Positions 21,720 through 32,380 of a DNA stretch of 64,000 nucleotides are shown here, piece by piece. Numbering within the stretch: position 1 is the stretch's first letter; each line of letters starts with the position of its first letter. Both the position numbers and the translations under genes were made by a program. A model generated the notes under the pieces. It was not told the DNA's origin, ran no database searches, and saw only the letters and a list, made by a program, of their open reading frames with translations. This DNA is from Metellina segmentata (lineage: Eukaryota > Arthropoda > Arachnida > Araneae > Tetragnathidae), in contig OX375872.1 of the NCBI GenBank assembly GCA_947359465.1, positions 126,058,337 through 126,122,336 on the forward strand. The letters run 5' to 3'.

Positions 21720-23200
21720 CAGGGTGGTCCCGAATTCATGGTACAAACTTTAATGGTAGGCACAGGACATTGTAACAATGATTTATTGTATAGGAATGTA
21801 TAGTCGCAAGTGACGCGGTGAGGCGTAAACAGGGGAAATAAAAGGAAAGAGAAATGGAGTGATCGGTTGGTATCATTGCCGGTAGAGGGCAGTAGATGTC
21901 TAGTCGCTGTTGAACATGATGCATCGCAGTAGGGAAAAGCGCCATTCACAATTGTGCTGCCGTAGACGATGGGTGACTTTACGTATGCAGAAAAAGCAGA
22001 CATGCATTACATGTACGGCCGTGCAAATGGTAACGGCAGAGCTGCGTTACGAATGTATCGCGCGGAGTATCCTGATCGACGAATGCCGGATCATAGAATT
22101 TTTCAACGGTTACATCGTCAACTTTGTGAAACAGGTGCGTTCGACGTCAACAGACATGGCGCTGGTCGAGTAAGAGCTGTACGCACTCCAAGGCTGGAAG
22201 AAAGCATCTTGAACATTGTGGCTGATAGACCCGAGTCAAGCACAAGAACTGTTGCGCGTGACGTAGGTGTGAGTCATCAGACTGTATGCAGAGTGTTAAA
22301 CGAAAATCGCTTACACCCCTTCCATTTTCAGAAAGTACAAGCATTGAATCCGGCAGATTATCCTCGCCGCGTGAACTTCTGCCTGTGGGTGATGCAGCAA
22401 TGTGCGTTGCAGCCGGATTTCGTAGATTATGTGCTATTTACAGATGAAGCGACATTTTCACGCGAGGGTGTCTTTAATGCGCACAATTCCCATGTGTGGG
22501 CAACCGATAATCCACATGCAACGCGTCGACATGCGTTTCAACAACGTTTCAGTATTAATGTGTGGGCTGGTATTGTGAACGACTTTTTGATTGGCCCATA
22601 CTTACTACCCACGCGGCTCACTGGCGGAAGCTATCTTATTTTTCTGAAAGAAGTGTTACCACAACTGCTGCATGATGTTCCGATCGCCATTCGTAACCGC
22701 ATGTGGTTTCAGCACGATGGGGCGCCAGCACACTTCAGCATTGATGTACGGAATTACCTGAATGCCACGTTTGGTACTCGATGGATTGGGCGTGGTGGAC
22801 CAGTCCCTTGGCCACCCCGATCTCCCGATTTATCGAGCCTCGATTACTTTTTATGGGGACATCTAAAGCATCTTGTTTATGAGACTCCAGTTGACTCAGA
22901 TGAGGATCTCGTCGCTCGCTTATCTGTAGCTGCTGCATCTTTGAACGTGTACGCCAATCGCTCCACCGACGCTGTCAAGCATGTATCGATACTGGTGGAC
23001 GCAATTTTGAACAATTACTGTAAACATGACACTTGTCAACAACGCTTTCAATAAAATCTTTGTTTTTCCTTTCGGCCGTTATTTCCCCTGTTTTCGCCTC
23101 ACCGCGTCACTTGCGACTATACATTCCTATACAATAAATCATTGTTACAATGTCCTGTACCTACCATTAAAGTTTGTACCATGAATTCGGGACCACCCTG
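21720..23200 (+). mobile_element. Complete mariner-type transposon with 122-bp TIRs
   Basis: The ends are CAGGGTGGTCCCGAATTC and the exact complement, flanked by TA at 21718-21719 and 23201-23202. The terminal inverted repeats cover 21720-21841 and 23079-23200 and differ at only about two positions by eye. The element is 1481 bp and carries one uninterrupted gene. Nearly identical ends plus an intact frame imply a recent insertion, possibly still mobile. Confidence 0.95.
21969..23054 (+). CDS. Mariner-type transposase, DD41D class, intact
   Basis: A 361-residue transposase that would cut the element out and reinsert it at TA sites in nuclear DNA. Residues about 1-125 form the DNA-binding part. 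A helix-turn-helix near 92-111 contains TVARDVGVSHQTVCRVL. The catalytic Asp residues are D159 in LFTDEATF, D250 in WFQHDGAPAHF and D292 in SPDLSSLDYFLWG. Forty-one residues separate the second and third, which places it with the DD41D lineages (rosa/Visitor-like) and not with classic mariner DD34D or Tc1 DD34E. The ATG at 21969 gives a frame starting MGDFTYAEKADMHYMYG, which resembles the usual start of such proteins. An overlapping frame from 21910 is a shadow. No stop or frameshift was seen. A poly(A)-signal-like AATAAA lies just downstream at 23051-23056. Confidence 0.93.
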   Translation: MGDFTYAEKADMHYMYGRANGNGRAALRMYRAEYPDRRMPDHRIFQRLHRQLCETGAFDVNRHGAGRVRAVRTPRLEESILNIVADRPESSTRTVARDVGVSHQTVCRVLNENRLHPFHFQKVQALNPADYPRRVNFCLWVMQQCALQPDFVDYVLFTDEATFSREGVFNAHNSHVWATDNPHATRRHAFQQRFSINVWAGIVNDFLIGPYLLPTRLTGGSYLIFLKEVLPQLLHDVPIAIRNRMWFQHDGAPAHFSIDVRNYLNATFGTRWIGRGGPVPWPPRSPDLSSLDYFLWGHLKHLVYETPVDSDEDLVARLSVAAASLNVYANRSTDAVKHVSILVDAILNNYCKHDTCQQRFQ

Positions 23201-24594
23201 TATAGTATGATGTTGAATTAAATTTGATTGAATTTTAAGATCAATTAGAGTGTCCACGCAGTGAATTAAAATAAAGTATCACCTTCTATTAGACTGATAT
23301 AAACTTAAGTTAATAAAAGTGAACCATGGCGAAGTCTTTTAAAATCCAAACAAGAATTTATTCAAAAGATAACAAAAGAATTTAAGTTGAGATTAAAAGA
23401 TTACAATCGACGCATAGTTATACTGAAAAGTAAATCTAATAACTTGATCGAAGAGATCAAGTAAGCGGGTACGTGATCAAACAAGCGAGAGTGGGAATTA
23501 AAGTGGGAATACTGGTGCAACAGATTGCAACCGCTTTTATAATAGTATGAAAGATCACGTGACAAGATTTGCATAAAGTACGAATCAAATATGTTGGATT
23601 AGTAAAATTGAGAAAAGGAAGGTTTTCCTAACAAAATTGTTGTCTCAGTTCGTCGTCTTACCCGACCCCGTTCGTCATCTAACGTACAGTCGGGTAAGAT
23701 GACGAAAATGACTTCTTTTTCTATAATGAAAATTTTGAGTCTAAAACTTGGGAAATAACAATTTTTAAAACTATAACTTTAAACTAAAGAGTTGTAAGAA
23801 GATAACCCTCTTGTAACGAATATTAAGGCCAGGAAAAATCGCCAAAGCTTAAGTTCGCTATCTTTCCCTACTTTGTTTTTGACTTTTTGAAGTATAGGGA
23901 TAGCATTCAAGATGCCACAGCATCCCCCCCCCCCTCCAAAAAAAAAGACAAAAGAAATGTCTTAAACCACGACAGCAAGAGGTCAGAGAAACTCAAAGAA
24001 TAGAAAATAAAAATAAAATCGGTGGCTCAAGAGTTTCCAAAAGTAATTTTCTGGCAATGAGAACGTCGGTAATTTGTAAGCCCTTCGTAAAAGTGCAGGA
24101 TTGAAAAGCCAACTTGAAATAAAACATGTTTATTATTGCTTGTGATGTCTATAAAGATATAAGGAATCAGGTTCACTTCTTTTAACATCAAGCGGAAAAT
24201 GTGGGAAGTGCCTTTCTTTGGTAGGAAACCAGGAGATGAGCTGATTCGTTGAAGCTCAAGTTAGACAACCATACAGATGAGAGTACATTGTGTCTAGGGG
24301 GCGATATATTGTTGCGGAGCCGACAAATAAGGTTTGGGGTACATTCTCTTTTGTCGGCTGTACACACATTGTAAGAGGAGATAAAGGTAGTCGAATTGTG
24401 TGGTTAGATGGGTATTAGTGGATCAAATCAACAGAGAGGGAAATGTAGTTTCTGATTTGAAAAGAAAAGGATTTTTTCCATATTTTCAAACAAATTTGGT
24501 TTTTCAAATAATTATTACATCAATTAATACTCATTATACAACACAATAGACTTAATTTTCATTTTGAAGTGCATACTAAGAGTGAGGCTATTTT
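23201..24594. other. No gene; one hairpin of GTCGGGTAAGATGACG
   Basis: At about 23658-23706, TCGTCTTACCCGAC is followed by TACAGTCGGGTAAGATGACG, making an inverted repeat around a short spacer. TA followed by CAGTCGGGTAAG resembles a Tc1/mariner terminus. The rest is AT-rich sequence in which I see no feature. Confidence 0.45.
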
Positions 24595-25374
24595 GAAATT
24601 ACGGTCAGATGACGAGGCCAGACCCGTGTTCTTATAGAATCTTAACATATATAATTCTAGCGCTATCACGTTAGACGTGCCTAGCTCCAGTAGATGAATG
24701 AATCCCAATGTAAAACGCAGAAACCTTGCAACTTCATTTCAAATCCTTATTAGGAATAGCTTTTATTGTTAATGATACATACATATTAATATTCTTTTAA
24801 CAAGTGATGTAATCATCTAACTATGATCCCAAAGTACAAGATATTGTTCTCGATTCCTTCCCTTCGCATTGATCCCTGATCGTCGCCAATAGCCCGTTAC
24901 ATTTCTCTAACTAACTATCTACCTACATATACTATTTTCCATTGGGGATGCTCGAAGAAGTAAATTTGGTAGGTAGTTAATTCACGTCACTCTGGAGCAA
25001 CACAACGGGTCATTGGCGATGGTGTGGGATTAACCTCGAAGTGAATGATCCAAGGACAACACCTAGTAATTTTAAATTACGGTCAGATGACGAGGCCAGA
25101 CCCGTGTTCTTATAGAATCTTAACATATAAATCTAAACATAATTCGTATCATTCACGAGGGACAAATCAACCCTATAGAGGCCATTCCCAGTTATTGCAT
25201 GTGAATTTCCTTTTTCTCTAATGTAGCCACTTTGGCGTGGGGTACCTGCTCAGGTGTTATCCTCGTCATTTGACGTGGTTCAAAATTACGAGGTCTTGTC
25301 CTCCATCCTTCCTTTTCGGATGGATCCCGACTGTCGCGTGTACTACCTACCAACTTTAGTGTAGCCCCAAAACA

Positions 25375-25375
<1 letters not shown>
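24595..25375. repeat. Cluster of SINE family 1 fragments with a 51-bp exact duplication
   Basis: Fragments in both orientations lie close together: minus at about 24595-24625, plus at about 24855-24905, minus at about 24985-25100 and plus at about 25234-25375. The 51 bases 24601-24651 (starting ACGGTCAGATGACGAGG and running into non-SINE CTTATAGAATCTTAACATAT) recur exactly at 25079-25129. That indicates local duplication or gene conversion, not two independent SINE insertions. Confidence 0.7.

Positions 25376-25377
<2 letters not shown>

Positions 25378-25419
<42 letters not shown>
25378..25419. repeat. (TA)n microsatellite
   Basis: An uninterrupted TA dinucleotide run of about 21 units. A shorter one lies at about 25640-25670. 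Confidence 0.95.
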
Positions 25420-25422
<3 letters not shown>

Positions 25423-26423
25423 CGATCAGGTGGCCATTTGTCCCAATGTGCATCCGAAAATGTGCCGTATGGGGTGTGTTGTGTTATTCTCTAAGTTTGT
25501 ATTTCTGATTTAGACAGTTTGTTATATAAGTGATATGTTCTTCTGGTAAAAAAACCAGTCGGGTTGAGCTTTCTTGTAAACAAAGTGATAGGTTTTATTT
25601 AAAGGAGAGTTGCTTATTATGCATAAAACCTACACAAACTATATATATATATATATACATATATATTGTTTTTACTCCACAACACACACAGGTAATGACT
25701 AATTACCACACATCTCAGTTAAGAAGTATCTACCGAATTTCAACGAACCTTCACATCATAATTAATAAGAAAGTTTGACCAATACTTTGAGAAGAGAGAA
25801 AAATTAAAGATAAATATTAATTCTTATTTTCTAAACGTCGCATTTTTGTTTTTATGTTAAAGTTTTTGCACATACGTGCCACCAAAATCAGGTTCGAGTG
25901 CCCACCAGTAACACGCTAATCATAGGTCGCCACTCCAGTCATGGTTGATTGCTTTAACAGCGCTCAGAACCATTATACGCAGGTTAGCTCCTCCCTACTG
26001 AAAGCATATTGGTGGATGCAAAGCAGGTAAATCTTCAGCTAAAGTATAGGGAAGGCTTCAGGTAAATTCACGTCCAACCGGTGAGGAAGATGATGCTATT
26101 GGTGCAGTGTAATAAGAAGACAATTTTAAAAGACAGACGGTCCTCCATAACATATATTAGCGAAGAGGGCTGCAGGTCTCAGTTCGGTGGTATACGGGGT
26201 GGAAGATCACTATTGACCGAACGTTATGATACTATTTTAAAGATGGTACACAGTTCAGAGATGATTTATATTATCTTAATCCAGGGATGCAGACTTGTTA
26301 AGACCAAAGACCACATGGACTCACTGTGATTTATGGGAGGGCTACCAAAAAAAAACATGAGATAAAAAAACATTATCTATATATTACTTATTTTTATCAT
26401 ATATTGTTGCAATGGTAATTTCT
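25420..26423. other. No gene recognised
   Basis: It holds a short TA repeat, a box-B-like GGTTCGAGTGCCC at about 25893, and an 82-codon frame at 26081-26329 that I cannot relate to a family. Acceptor/donor-like pairs around 25985-26030 (GCAG ... CAG/GTAAAT) enclose a 44-nt open stretch, too weak to call an exon. Confidence 0.35.
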
Positions 26424-27495
26424 AGTTAACGTCGTACTAGAGCAACACAACGGGCTATTGACGACGGTCCGGGATCAGTCCCTTAAGGGGAGTTAGTACC
26501 TTTCAGACCTTGCGTTGCTCGCGAAAACATACTTTTTTCGATTCATCATAAATAATTGAGTTTTGTATATTGTAGTATAAAATTGATACAGTTTAAAGAT
26601 AATTGTATGGCTTTTAAAAAACTGCAGTCATATTTGTAATTAAAAACATCTATTTTTATAAAACCTAGCAAAAATTATACAAAATTTCTTCGTTTTGAAA
26701 TTTACCCTCTTAACTTTCCCGCAAGATAACTTTTGAAAGATGCACTGTAAAACCCAAATGTTTACACCAAATTAAAGCACTTGAATGTCTTAATTCTATA
26801 AACTAAGGAATTTGTGATATTTGAAGTACAAATATTTATAAAAATTAAAAGTATTAAAATAAGTCAACTTTGAAATTTTTTTAGTTATGTATGGATCCAT
26901 TAATAAAAAAATATAGCTCTCATACACAAATCCATAGTTCAGAGAACGAAGATCTACTTTTAGAATAACCATACGAAATTTCTTAACTCTACGTTTATTA
27001 GTTTTTTTTTAAACTTGAGGGAAAGTTAAAAGGGTAAATTTCAAAACGAAGAAATTATGTATAATTTTTGCTAGGTTTTATAAAACAAAATATTTTTAAT
27101 TACAAATATGACTGCAGTTTTTTAAAAGCCATACAATTATCTTTAAACTGTATCAATTTTATACTACAATATACAAAACTAAATTATTTATGATGAATCG
27201 AAAAAAGTATGTTTTCGCGAGCAAGGCAAGGTCTAAAAGGTACTAACTCCCCTTAAGGGAAAGATCCGAGGACAACACCTCGTAATTTTGAACCACAGTC
27301 AGATGACGAAGCAACACCTGAGCTGGCACCCCACTCTCCAAACTTCCACACCAACCCAACGTGAGGACTTTTGGCCTCAACAGATTTAAGGTGCACCAGC
27401 TGCCTCTACACCATACGCTTACAAACATCGATGCACGTACTCGGAACCTTCCGATCTAGAGGCTAACACCTTAACCACTATACCAGTTAGTCAGC
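26424..27495 (-). repeat. SINE family 1, near full-length, split by a MITE
   Basis: Minus-strand copy. The right part (27257-27495) contains the tRNA-derived head and the body (AGGCAGCTGGTGCACC, TTGGTGTGGAAGTTTGG). The left part (26424-26486) contains the 3' segment ending GTACGACGTTAAC. The two halves join exactly when the TTAA-flanked insertion 26487-27252 and one TTAA are removed, restoring ...GATCTTTCCCTTAAGGGAC... as in the copy at 31105. Confidence 0.9.
26487..27252. mobile_element. 766-bp foldback MITE with TTAA target duplication
   Basis: It starts GGGGAGTTAGTACC and ends with the complement GGTACTAACTCCCC. TTAA lies on both sides (26483-26486 and 27253-27256). The inverted arms are long, about 239 bp each (26487-26725 and 27014-27252), and enclose about 290 bp. 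They include CGCGAGCAA.., ACTGCAGTCATATTTGTAAT and TTTACCCT.TTAACTTTCCC. There is no coding frame. TTAA duplication is shared by piggyBac and Kolobok elements. The GGGG ends differ from the CCCTCTGC ends of the piggyBac copies here, so the source family is unresolved. Confidence 0.9.
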
Positions 27496-27656
27496 GATTT
27501 TGATGGGCGGGATATCTCATCGAAAAACCTGTGGGAGGGTTAATGTGGTTATTTTAAGGCTATAATATAAAGCAGCAAATTAAGGCAAAACACTCCATCA
27601 GTGTTATATCTTTTCAATGAAAACGAAATAAATACTATCTTTTGTGTTCGTAATGA

Positions 27657-27987
27657 TGATCGGTAAATTTTAATTAACGTCGTACTAGAGCAACACAGTG
27701 AGCCATTGACGACGGTACGGGATCAATCCCCTAAGGGCAAGATCCGAGGACAACACCACGTAATTTTGAACCACGGTCATATGACGAGGCAACACCTGAG
27801 CTGGCACCCCCACTCTCCGAATTTCCACACCAACCCAACGTGAGGACTTTCGGCTACGACAGATTTAAGGTGCACCAGCCACTTCTACACCATACACTTA
27901 CAAACAACCATGCACTGACCTGGATCCGAACCAGGAACCTTCGGATCTAGAGGCTAACACCTTAACCACCAGACCGGTTGGTCGGCC
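27657..27987 (-). repeat. Full-length SINE family 1 with 12-bp TSD
   Basis: Flanked by identical TGTTCGTAATGA at 27645-27656 and 27988-27999, a typical LINE-type target duplication. Read on the minus strand it starts GGCCGACCAACCGGTCTGG, with box A (TGGTGGTTAAGG) and box B (GGTTCGGATCC) of a tRNA-derived promoter. The common body follows, and it ends near TTAATTAAAATTTACC. The copy is 331 bp. Confidence 0.9.
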
Positions 27988-28771
27988 TGTTCGTAATGAA
28001 CATCTTCGTCAAATATATACGCATAGCGAAAATTGGATACAATATGAGAAATTATGTACTATTTAGACATTTTAAGTATGAATCTGATGTAAAATTTTCA
28101 CATTTCAAATTTTGATTTCGTGAAATTTTCACTCTTTTGATAGCAGATAGAAACTTGAAATACGGAAAAAAACGGCCGAACGCCGAGAAAAAGGGACTCA
28201 TCCGAAAAGCCCCTTCCTCTTCTAATGTATTCAGAGTCCCCGCCTAAATAATGGCAGAATCTCAAAAGCAAACTTACGGGAGGGTTCTCACAATTTTTGC
28301 ATGTGTACACCCCAGTACTTTAGAAAACTTCGTTTTTTGCTGACATGTGAACAGGGCTAGAATACTGTGAGATAAGATACCTCATTGATACATATTCAGA
28401 GAACATATATTATTTTTAAAACCTTAGAAATCCTGAACAATAATTTTTTGTTTACTTAACATTGCATTTGAATTAAATAAAAAAAAAGAACAAATTGGAA
28501 TTATTTTTTCAAAGTCAGTGAGTTGTTGGTTATTTTTTCAAAGATCAAACCGTTTATAAGCTGTGGAACTTTTAGGGAAAAGTAGAGTGACACACAATTT
28601 TTAACATTTCCCGTAGTTAATGTTTTTTTATCATCCCGGCTACTGTACTGATATTCTATTCCTCCCATATATTTCATTAACAATTAAAATCACGAAATTT
28701 AAGTTGTATATTACTCACACCCAATACATTTCTATATTACTACCATTATCAAGTTGGTTAAATATTTTTAG

Positions 28772-28909
28772 GGACTTAAGAAACAAATTGTTATCCCAGT
28801 TTGTTTAAAGCATTCCCAAGCTCAAATGCTCATACTGAAAGATTTCCCCATAGAATGCAGAGGACTGATCAGAGAAATAGAAGCAGCTCATGAACTCATT
28901 AAAAGCTAA
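28772..28909 (+). CDS. Candidate terminal exon of a host gene
   Basis: An AG acceptor after AATATTTTT at 28770-28771 opens into a frame of 45 codons reading GLKKQIVIPVCLKHSQAQ, then MLILKDFPIECRGLIREIEA, then AHELIKS and TAA (28907-28909). The other two frames stop within a few codons of the exon start. AATAAA follows at 29078-29083, a normal distance for a short 3' UTR. The composition (KDFPIECRGLIREIEAAHEL, amphipathic) looks like real protein, not AT-rich noise, but I do not recognise the family. No upstream exon could be assigned with confidence. Alternatively it is a chance frame. Only the last 28 residues would be translated if the internal ATG were a start. Confidence 0.4.
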   Translation, partial: GLKKQIVIPVCLKHSQAQMLILKDFPIECRGLIREIEAAHELIKS

Positions 28910-29077
28910 TCGTAGCAAACAATTGACTATAGAAGAGTGTTGAAACTTGCACAAGTTATAAAAAAGGCTTAGTACTGTAGTATCAGAAGAAAAATATGTA
29001 CAGACAGGTTTGAACTAAGAAGCATACAAATTTCTAAATCTTCATTCCATATTGTGTGACCTGTATGTTGTATACAA

Positions 29078-29083
29078 AATAAA
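29078..29083 (+). terminator. AATAAA poly(A) signal candidate
   Basis: The canonical hexamer lies about 170 bases after the stop codon of the candidate exon, followed by an AT-rich stretch. Its meaning depends on that exon being real. Confidence 0.35.
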
Positions 29084-29099
29084 TTATTTCAATATTATC

Positions 29100-29972
29100 C
29101 GTTCTACAAACATAGAGTTAAAAATGCACAAAATTCGTTGTGACTAAATTTTTTTTATTTTCATTTCCAATGGTCAAAGAAAGATACAAACAGAAGAATT
29201 ACAATACAAGCACAAACTACTACAATACAACACTGACAAATTCTACACCATAGCATAGAGGAGAAAATACAGAAAAAAGAAATATGACCAGTTACCCTCA
29301 ATCTTTCGCTCTCCAGTATCAGGAAATTAGTTTCTATGAACTTGCTTGCTAGCCAATGAGCCACCCTTAACTGTTGGGCTAATTAGTGGTGTGCAGACCA
29401 GTCTAGGAACTACTTTGCAGTGCAGTCCATAGGGACAGGATGACAGGCAGATATAACAAACATATGAAACCTACTTACTTAACAAAGACCTCACTAGGCA
29501 TCCAGCTTTTTTAAGTACCTTCTGAACCCCTTTGCACTCGATTGCGTCATGACTCTTCATTCAATTGCATCATCCCTATGTGAGCACTGTCACAAGACAC
29601 TAAAAGAGGTTCAGTTTTTGAAAATGAAAAGAGAGCACTTTTAAGTAGATGGACACTTTTGGTCAAAGTATCATGGATCGGTCCCTGTACCGGAACATAT
29701 TGTTTGGTATCGGACAAGATCAACTTGGTATAGGACTAGCAACTCTTGACAAGTGTCGTCTCTGTCCGAACCGATTTGAACGGATGCCAGTCCACTACCA
29801 GGATTTCACGGAATGTCTGCAACGATATTTACCAAAATATATTGATCTGGGTATCGATCCAAAATATCGAGAGATAAAAGTAACGATACCTCAAGCATCG
29901 ATTTAGTATCGCCATATTTACTTTTAAGGACCCTTTAACAAGCAGTGACATGCCTGACGTTCCACCCCTTAA
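29100..29972. other. No gene; repeat-like sequence
   Basis: An 85-codon frame at 29649-29906 has ATCGATCC/TATCG-rich sequence like hAT ends (GGTATCGATCCAAAATATCG) and no recognised protein family. On the minus strand near 29330-29365, TGGCTCATTGGCTAGC is weakly box-A-like. I make no firm call. Confidence 0.35.
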
Positions 29973-30402
29973 CCCTCTGCATACGAAGCCTCGAAATATC
30001 AATTCAACCTTTCGTTACGAGAGGCGCCCAAAGCGCCTGGACAAGCAGAATACGGAGAGCGCCCGAGATTAGTGCTTTCCCCTAGGAGGCGTATCACCTT
30101 GTCACTCTACTTGACCATCTCCTTTGTTGTCCTTTATCTTTCCGAAGCATGATATTCTGTGACACAGAACCAGTTCATACGGGCTCACTTGGGAATGTTT
30201 ATGTGCGCCGTTGTATGTGCCATTGTGTTCTTGAATTATTTTCTCACGTGTACTTTACCTTCACTCCCTGCTTCGAGGTTGTGCTTTGTAATTCTGTAAA
30301 AAAGTCTTTTTCAAGACTCTTCCTATTTCGGCAGATATTATTAGCCTTAAATCTATTTGCTTTATAGGCTTGAAATAAATACGGATTTGATTCGTGATTA
30401 TT

Positions 30403-32380
30403 ATGTCACGCAAAACCAAATCGCTGAACCGAGCGGAAATTAAAGCAATTTTGTTTCAAGATACTCACAAATCATATTTTTTTTAATCGGATGATGATGA
30501 TTCTCTAAAAGTACTAAGAAAGTAAACTGTGTTTTAGATAGCAGTTTATGTCAAGAAGATAAGGGGGAATTTAAAATGAATTTTGGTGAAAGCCTTGATG
30601 AGTTGACGCTTAATTTTAATGTTGACTGATCAAATGACGTTCAGAGTGAATGCATACAGGAAACAAAATTTGTGCATCACACAGTATCTGTGTATAATTT
30701 GCTAACAGGCTCAACCGCATTGGATTTTTTCAAATTGTTAATTTCGGATGAATTACTCGGATGATTGAAGTTATTCAAGTAAACACGAATAAATATGCAA
30801 TTCTCTGTGCAAAGAAAAGAGAATTAGAGGATAAACAATGGCAAGATATCGAAAGGATTGATGAACTATGGAGATATTTTGGAATCGTTCTTGTTATGAG
30901 TGTTAGATCGGAAGGTTCCTGGTTCGAATCCGGGTCCGGGCATAGATGTTTGTAAGCGTATGGTGTAGAGGCGGCTGGTGCACCTTAAATCCGTCCTGGC
31001 CGAAAGTCCTCACGTTGGGTTGGTGTGGAAATTTAGAGAGTGGTGTGCCAGCTCAGGTGTTGTTTCGTCATCTGACCGTGGTTCAAAATTACGAGGTGTT
31101 GTCCTCGAATCTTTCCCTTAAGGGACTGATCCCGGGCCGTCGTCAATAGCCCGTTGTGTTGCTCTAGTACGACGTTAACTATAATTGCCTTATTATGATT
31201 GTAGCTCATTTGCCTAGGCTTGCTAACTATTGGTCGCAGAATCCGATGTTAGGTAACATGATGGTAAAAAAACTTATGACCAGAGGTAGATTTTTAAAAA
31301 TTTTGCATTAGTTTCACATCTCAGATAGAGAAAAGGAATTTGGAAGAAAGAATGTCGAGTTTTCTTACGTACAGAAGGTTGAACCTCTGTATTTTATAGT
31401 GAAAAACAACTGTTCTCAGAATCTCAATGCTCCTAGAAAAGTTTGCATTGACGAAACCATAATAAAATTTAAGGGCCGAGTGGGCCAAACAAGGTCAGAA
31501 AATGGGGATCCTTTGTTCATCAAAATCCGGCTATGTTTTAAATTTTGAACTATATGCTGGAAAGATGAGTATTATACCAACGTCCCTGAAAGGACTTGGA
31601 TATGATGTGGTCACGTATTTGATAAGAACTCTGAAGAATAAAAGCCACAATATATATTTTCACCGGTTTTCTTCAGTTTTCCTGTAGATTTATTAAAAAT
31701 GGGACATTATGGTTGCGGGATGCTGAACGGAAACAGAAAATATTTGCTCAATAACATCAAGGCCTTAAAACTTTCCGAGGATAAAAAAATATAAAGGATT
31801 TCCAAAGCAAAACTAATTCCTACTTACTTTGCACGGCGTGGATGGACAAAAAAAAATGTTTTTATGCTGTCCTCAAACTCAGAGAATGAAACAGGTCTTG
31901 TGCAAAGAAGGCAAAATTCTGTTAAAAGAGATAAAGTTTGCCCTATCGCTTTTATGAAGTACAATAAGCATATGGTGGAGTGGATTTAGCCCCCCCTGAT
32001 CAGAGGAAATACCACACTACTTCAAGAAAATCCTCAAAATGGTGGAAGTCTTAAATTTTACTTCCTTCTTGATACAGCTGTCAATAATGCATATCTTATA
32101 AGCATGCTGGCCCCTAAGGGGTGCAAATCTCTTTACGATTTAAAATTGGAATTAATCTCCGATATAGACAAAAAGTATTGGAATGAAAAAAAGAAAAAAC
32201 ACATTTATTTATTCCACCCCACACATTAATAAGAGGAGAAAAATAGATGGTCGAAAAAGAAAGTGTGTTCTATGGGGAGGGGGGGCAATAAAACGAAATA
32301 AAAACGTTTTTGAACAGATTTGTAGAGAGCACATGGGAGTGCAAAATATGTCAGAAATGCTTTTGCAAAAGCTGTTTTGA
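30403..32380 (+). pseudogene. piggyBac transposase pseudogene (copy 1)
   Basis: Starts MSRKTKSLNRAEIKAILFQD, an acidic N-terminus. It continues as VIQVNTNKYAILCAKK and FGIVLVMSV (DDE_Tnp_1_7 domain), where the SINE is inserted. After it come LPRLANYWSQNPML and the first catalytic Asp region, KVCIDETIIKFKGRVGQ (about 31440-31485). In the second catalytic region this copy reads NIYFHRF where copy 2 has IYFDRF, so the Asp is replaced by His. The third region (KYNKHM.. G-V-D-L) is frameshifted around 31970. A C-terminal Cys-rich (RING-like) tail is present near 32255-32375 but split over frames. Several frameshifts and stops make it inactive. Confidence 0.9.
30907..31193 (+). repeat. SINE family 1 inserted in piggyBac copy 1
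   Basis: 5'-truncated copy beginning inside the tRNA head (ATCGGAAGGTTCCTGG with box B GGTTCGAATCCGGG), with the full body after it. It is flanked by TATGAGTGTTAG (30895-30906) and TATGATTGTAG (31194-31204), an imperfect target duplication. Copy 2 of the piggyBac has the uninterrupted protein sequence FGIVLVMSVAHLPRLSDYW at this point. Confidence 0.9.

Noticed and set aside
21910..22173. 87-codon frame overlapping the mariner gene start
   Set aside because: Different frame from the conserved transposase and without catalytic motifs; a shadow.
25985..26035. Internal exon between GCAG and GTAAATC
   Set aside because: A 44-nt open stretch with weak donor consensus; chance expectation is high in AT-rich DNA.
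26081..26329. 82-codon frame on the plus strand as a gene
   Set aside because: No recognisable family, no conserved motif and no supported splice context.
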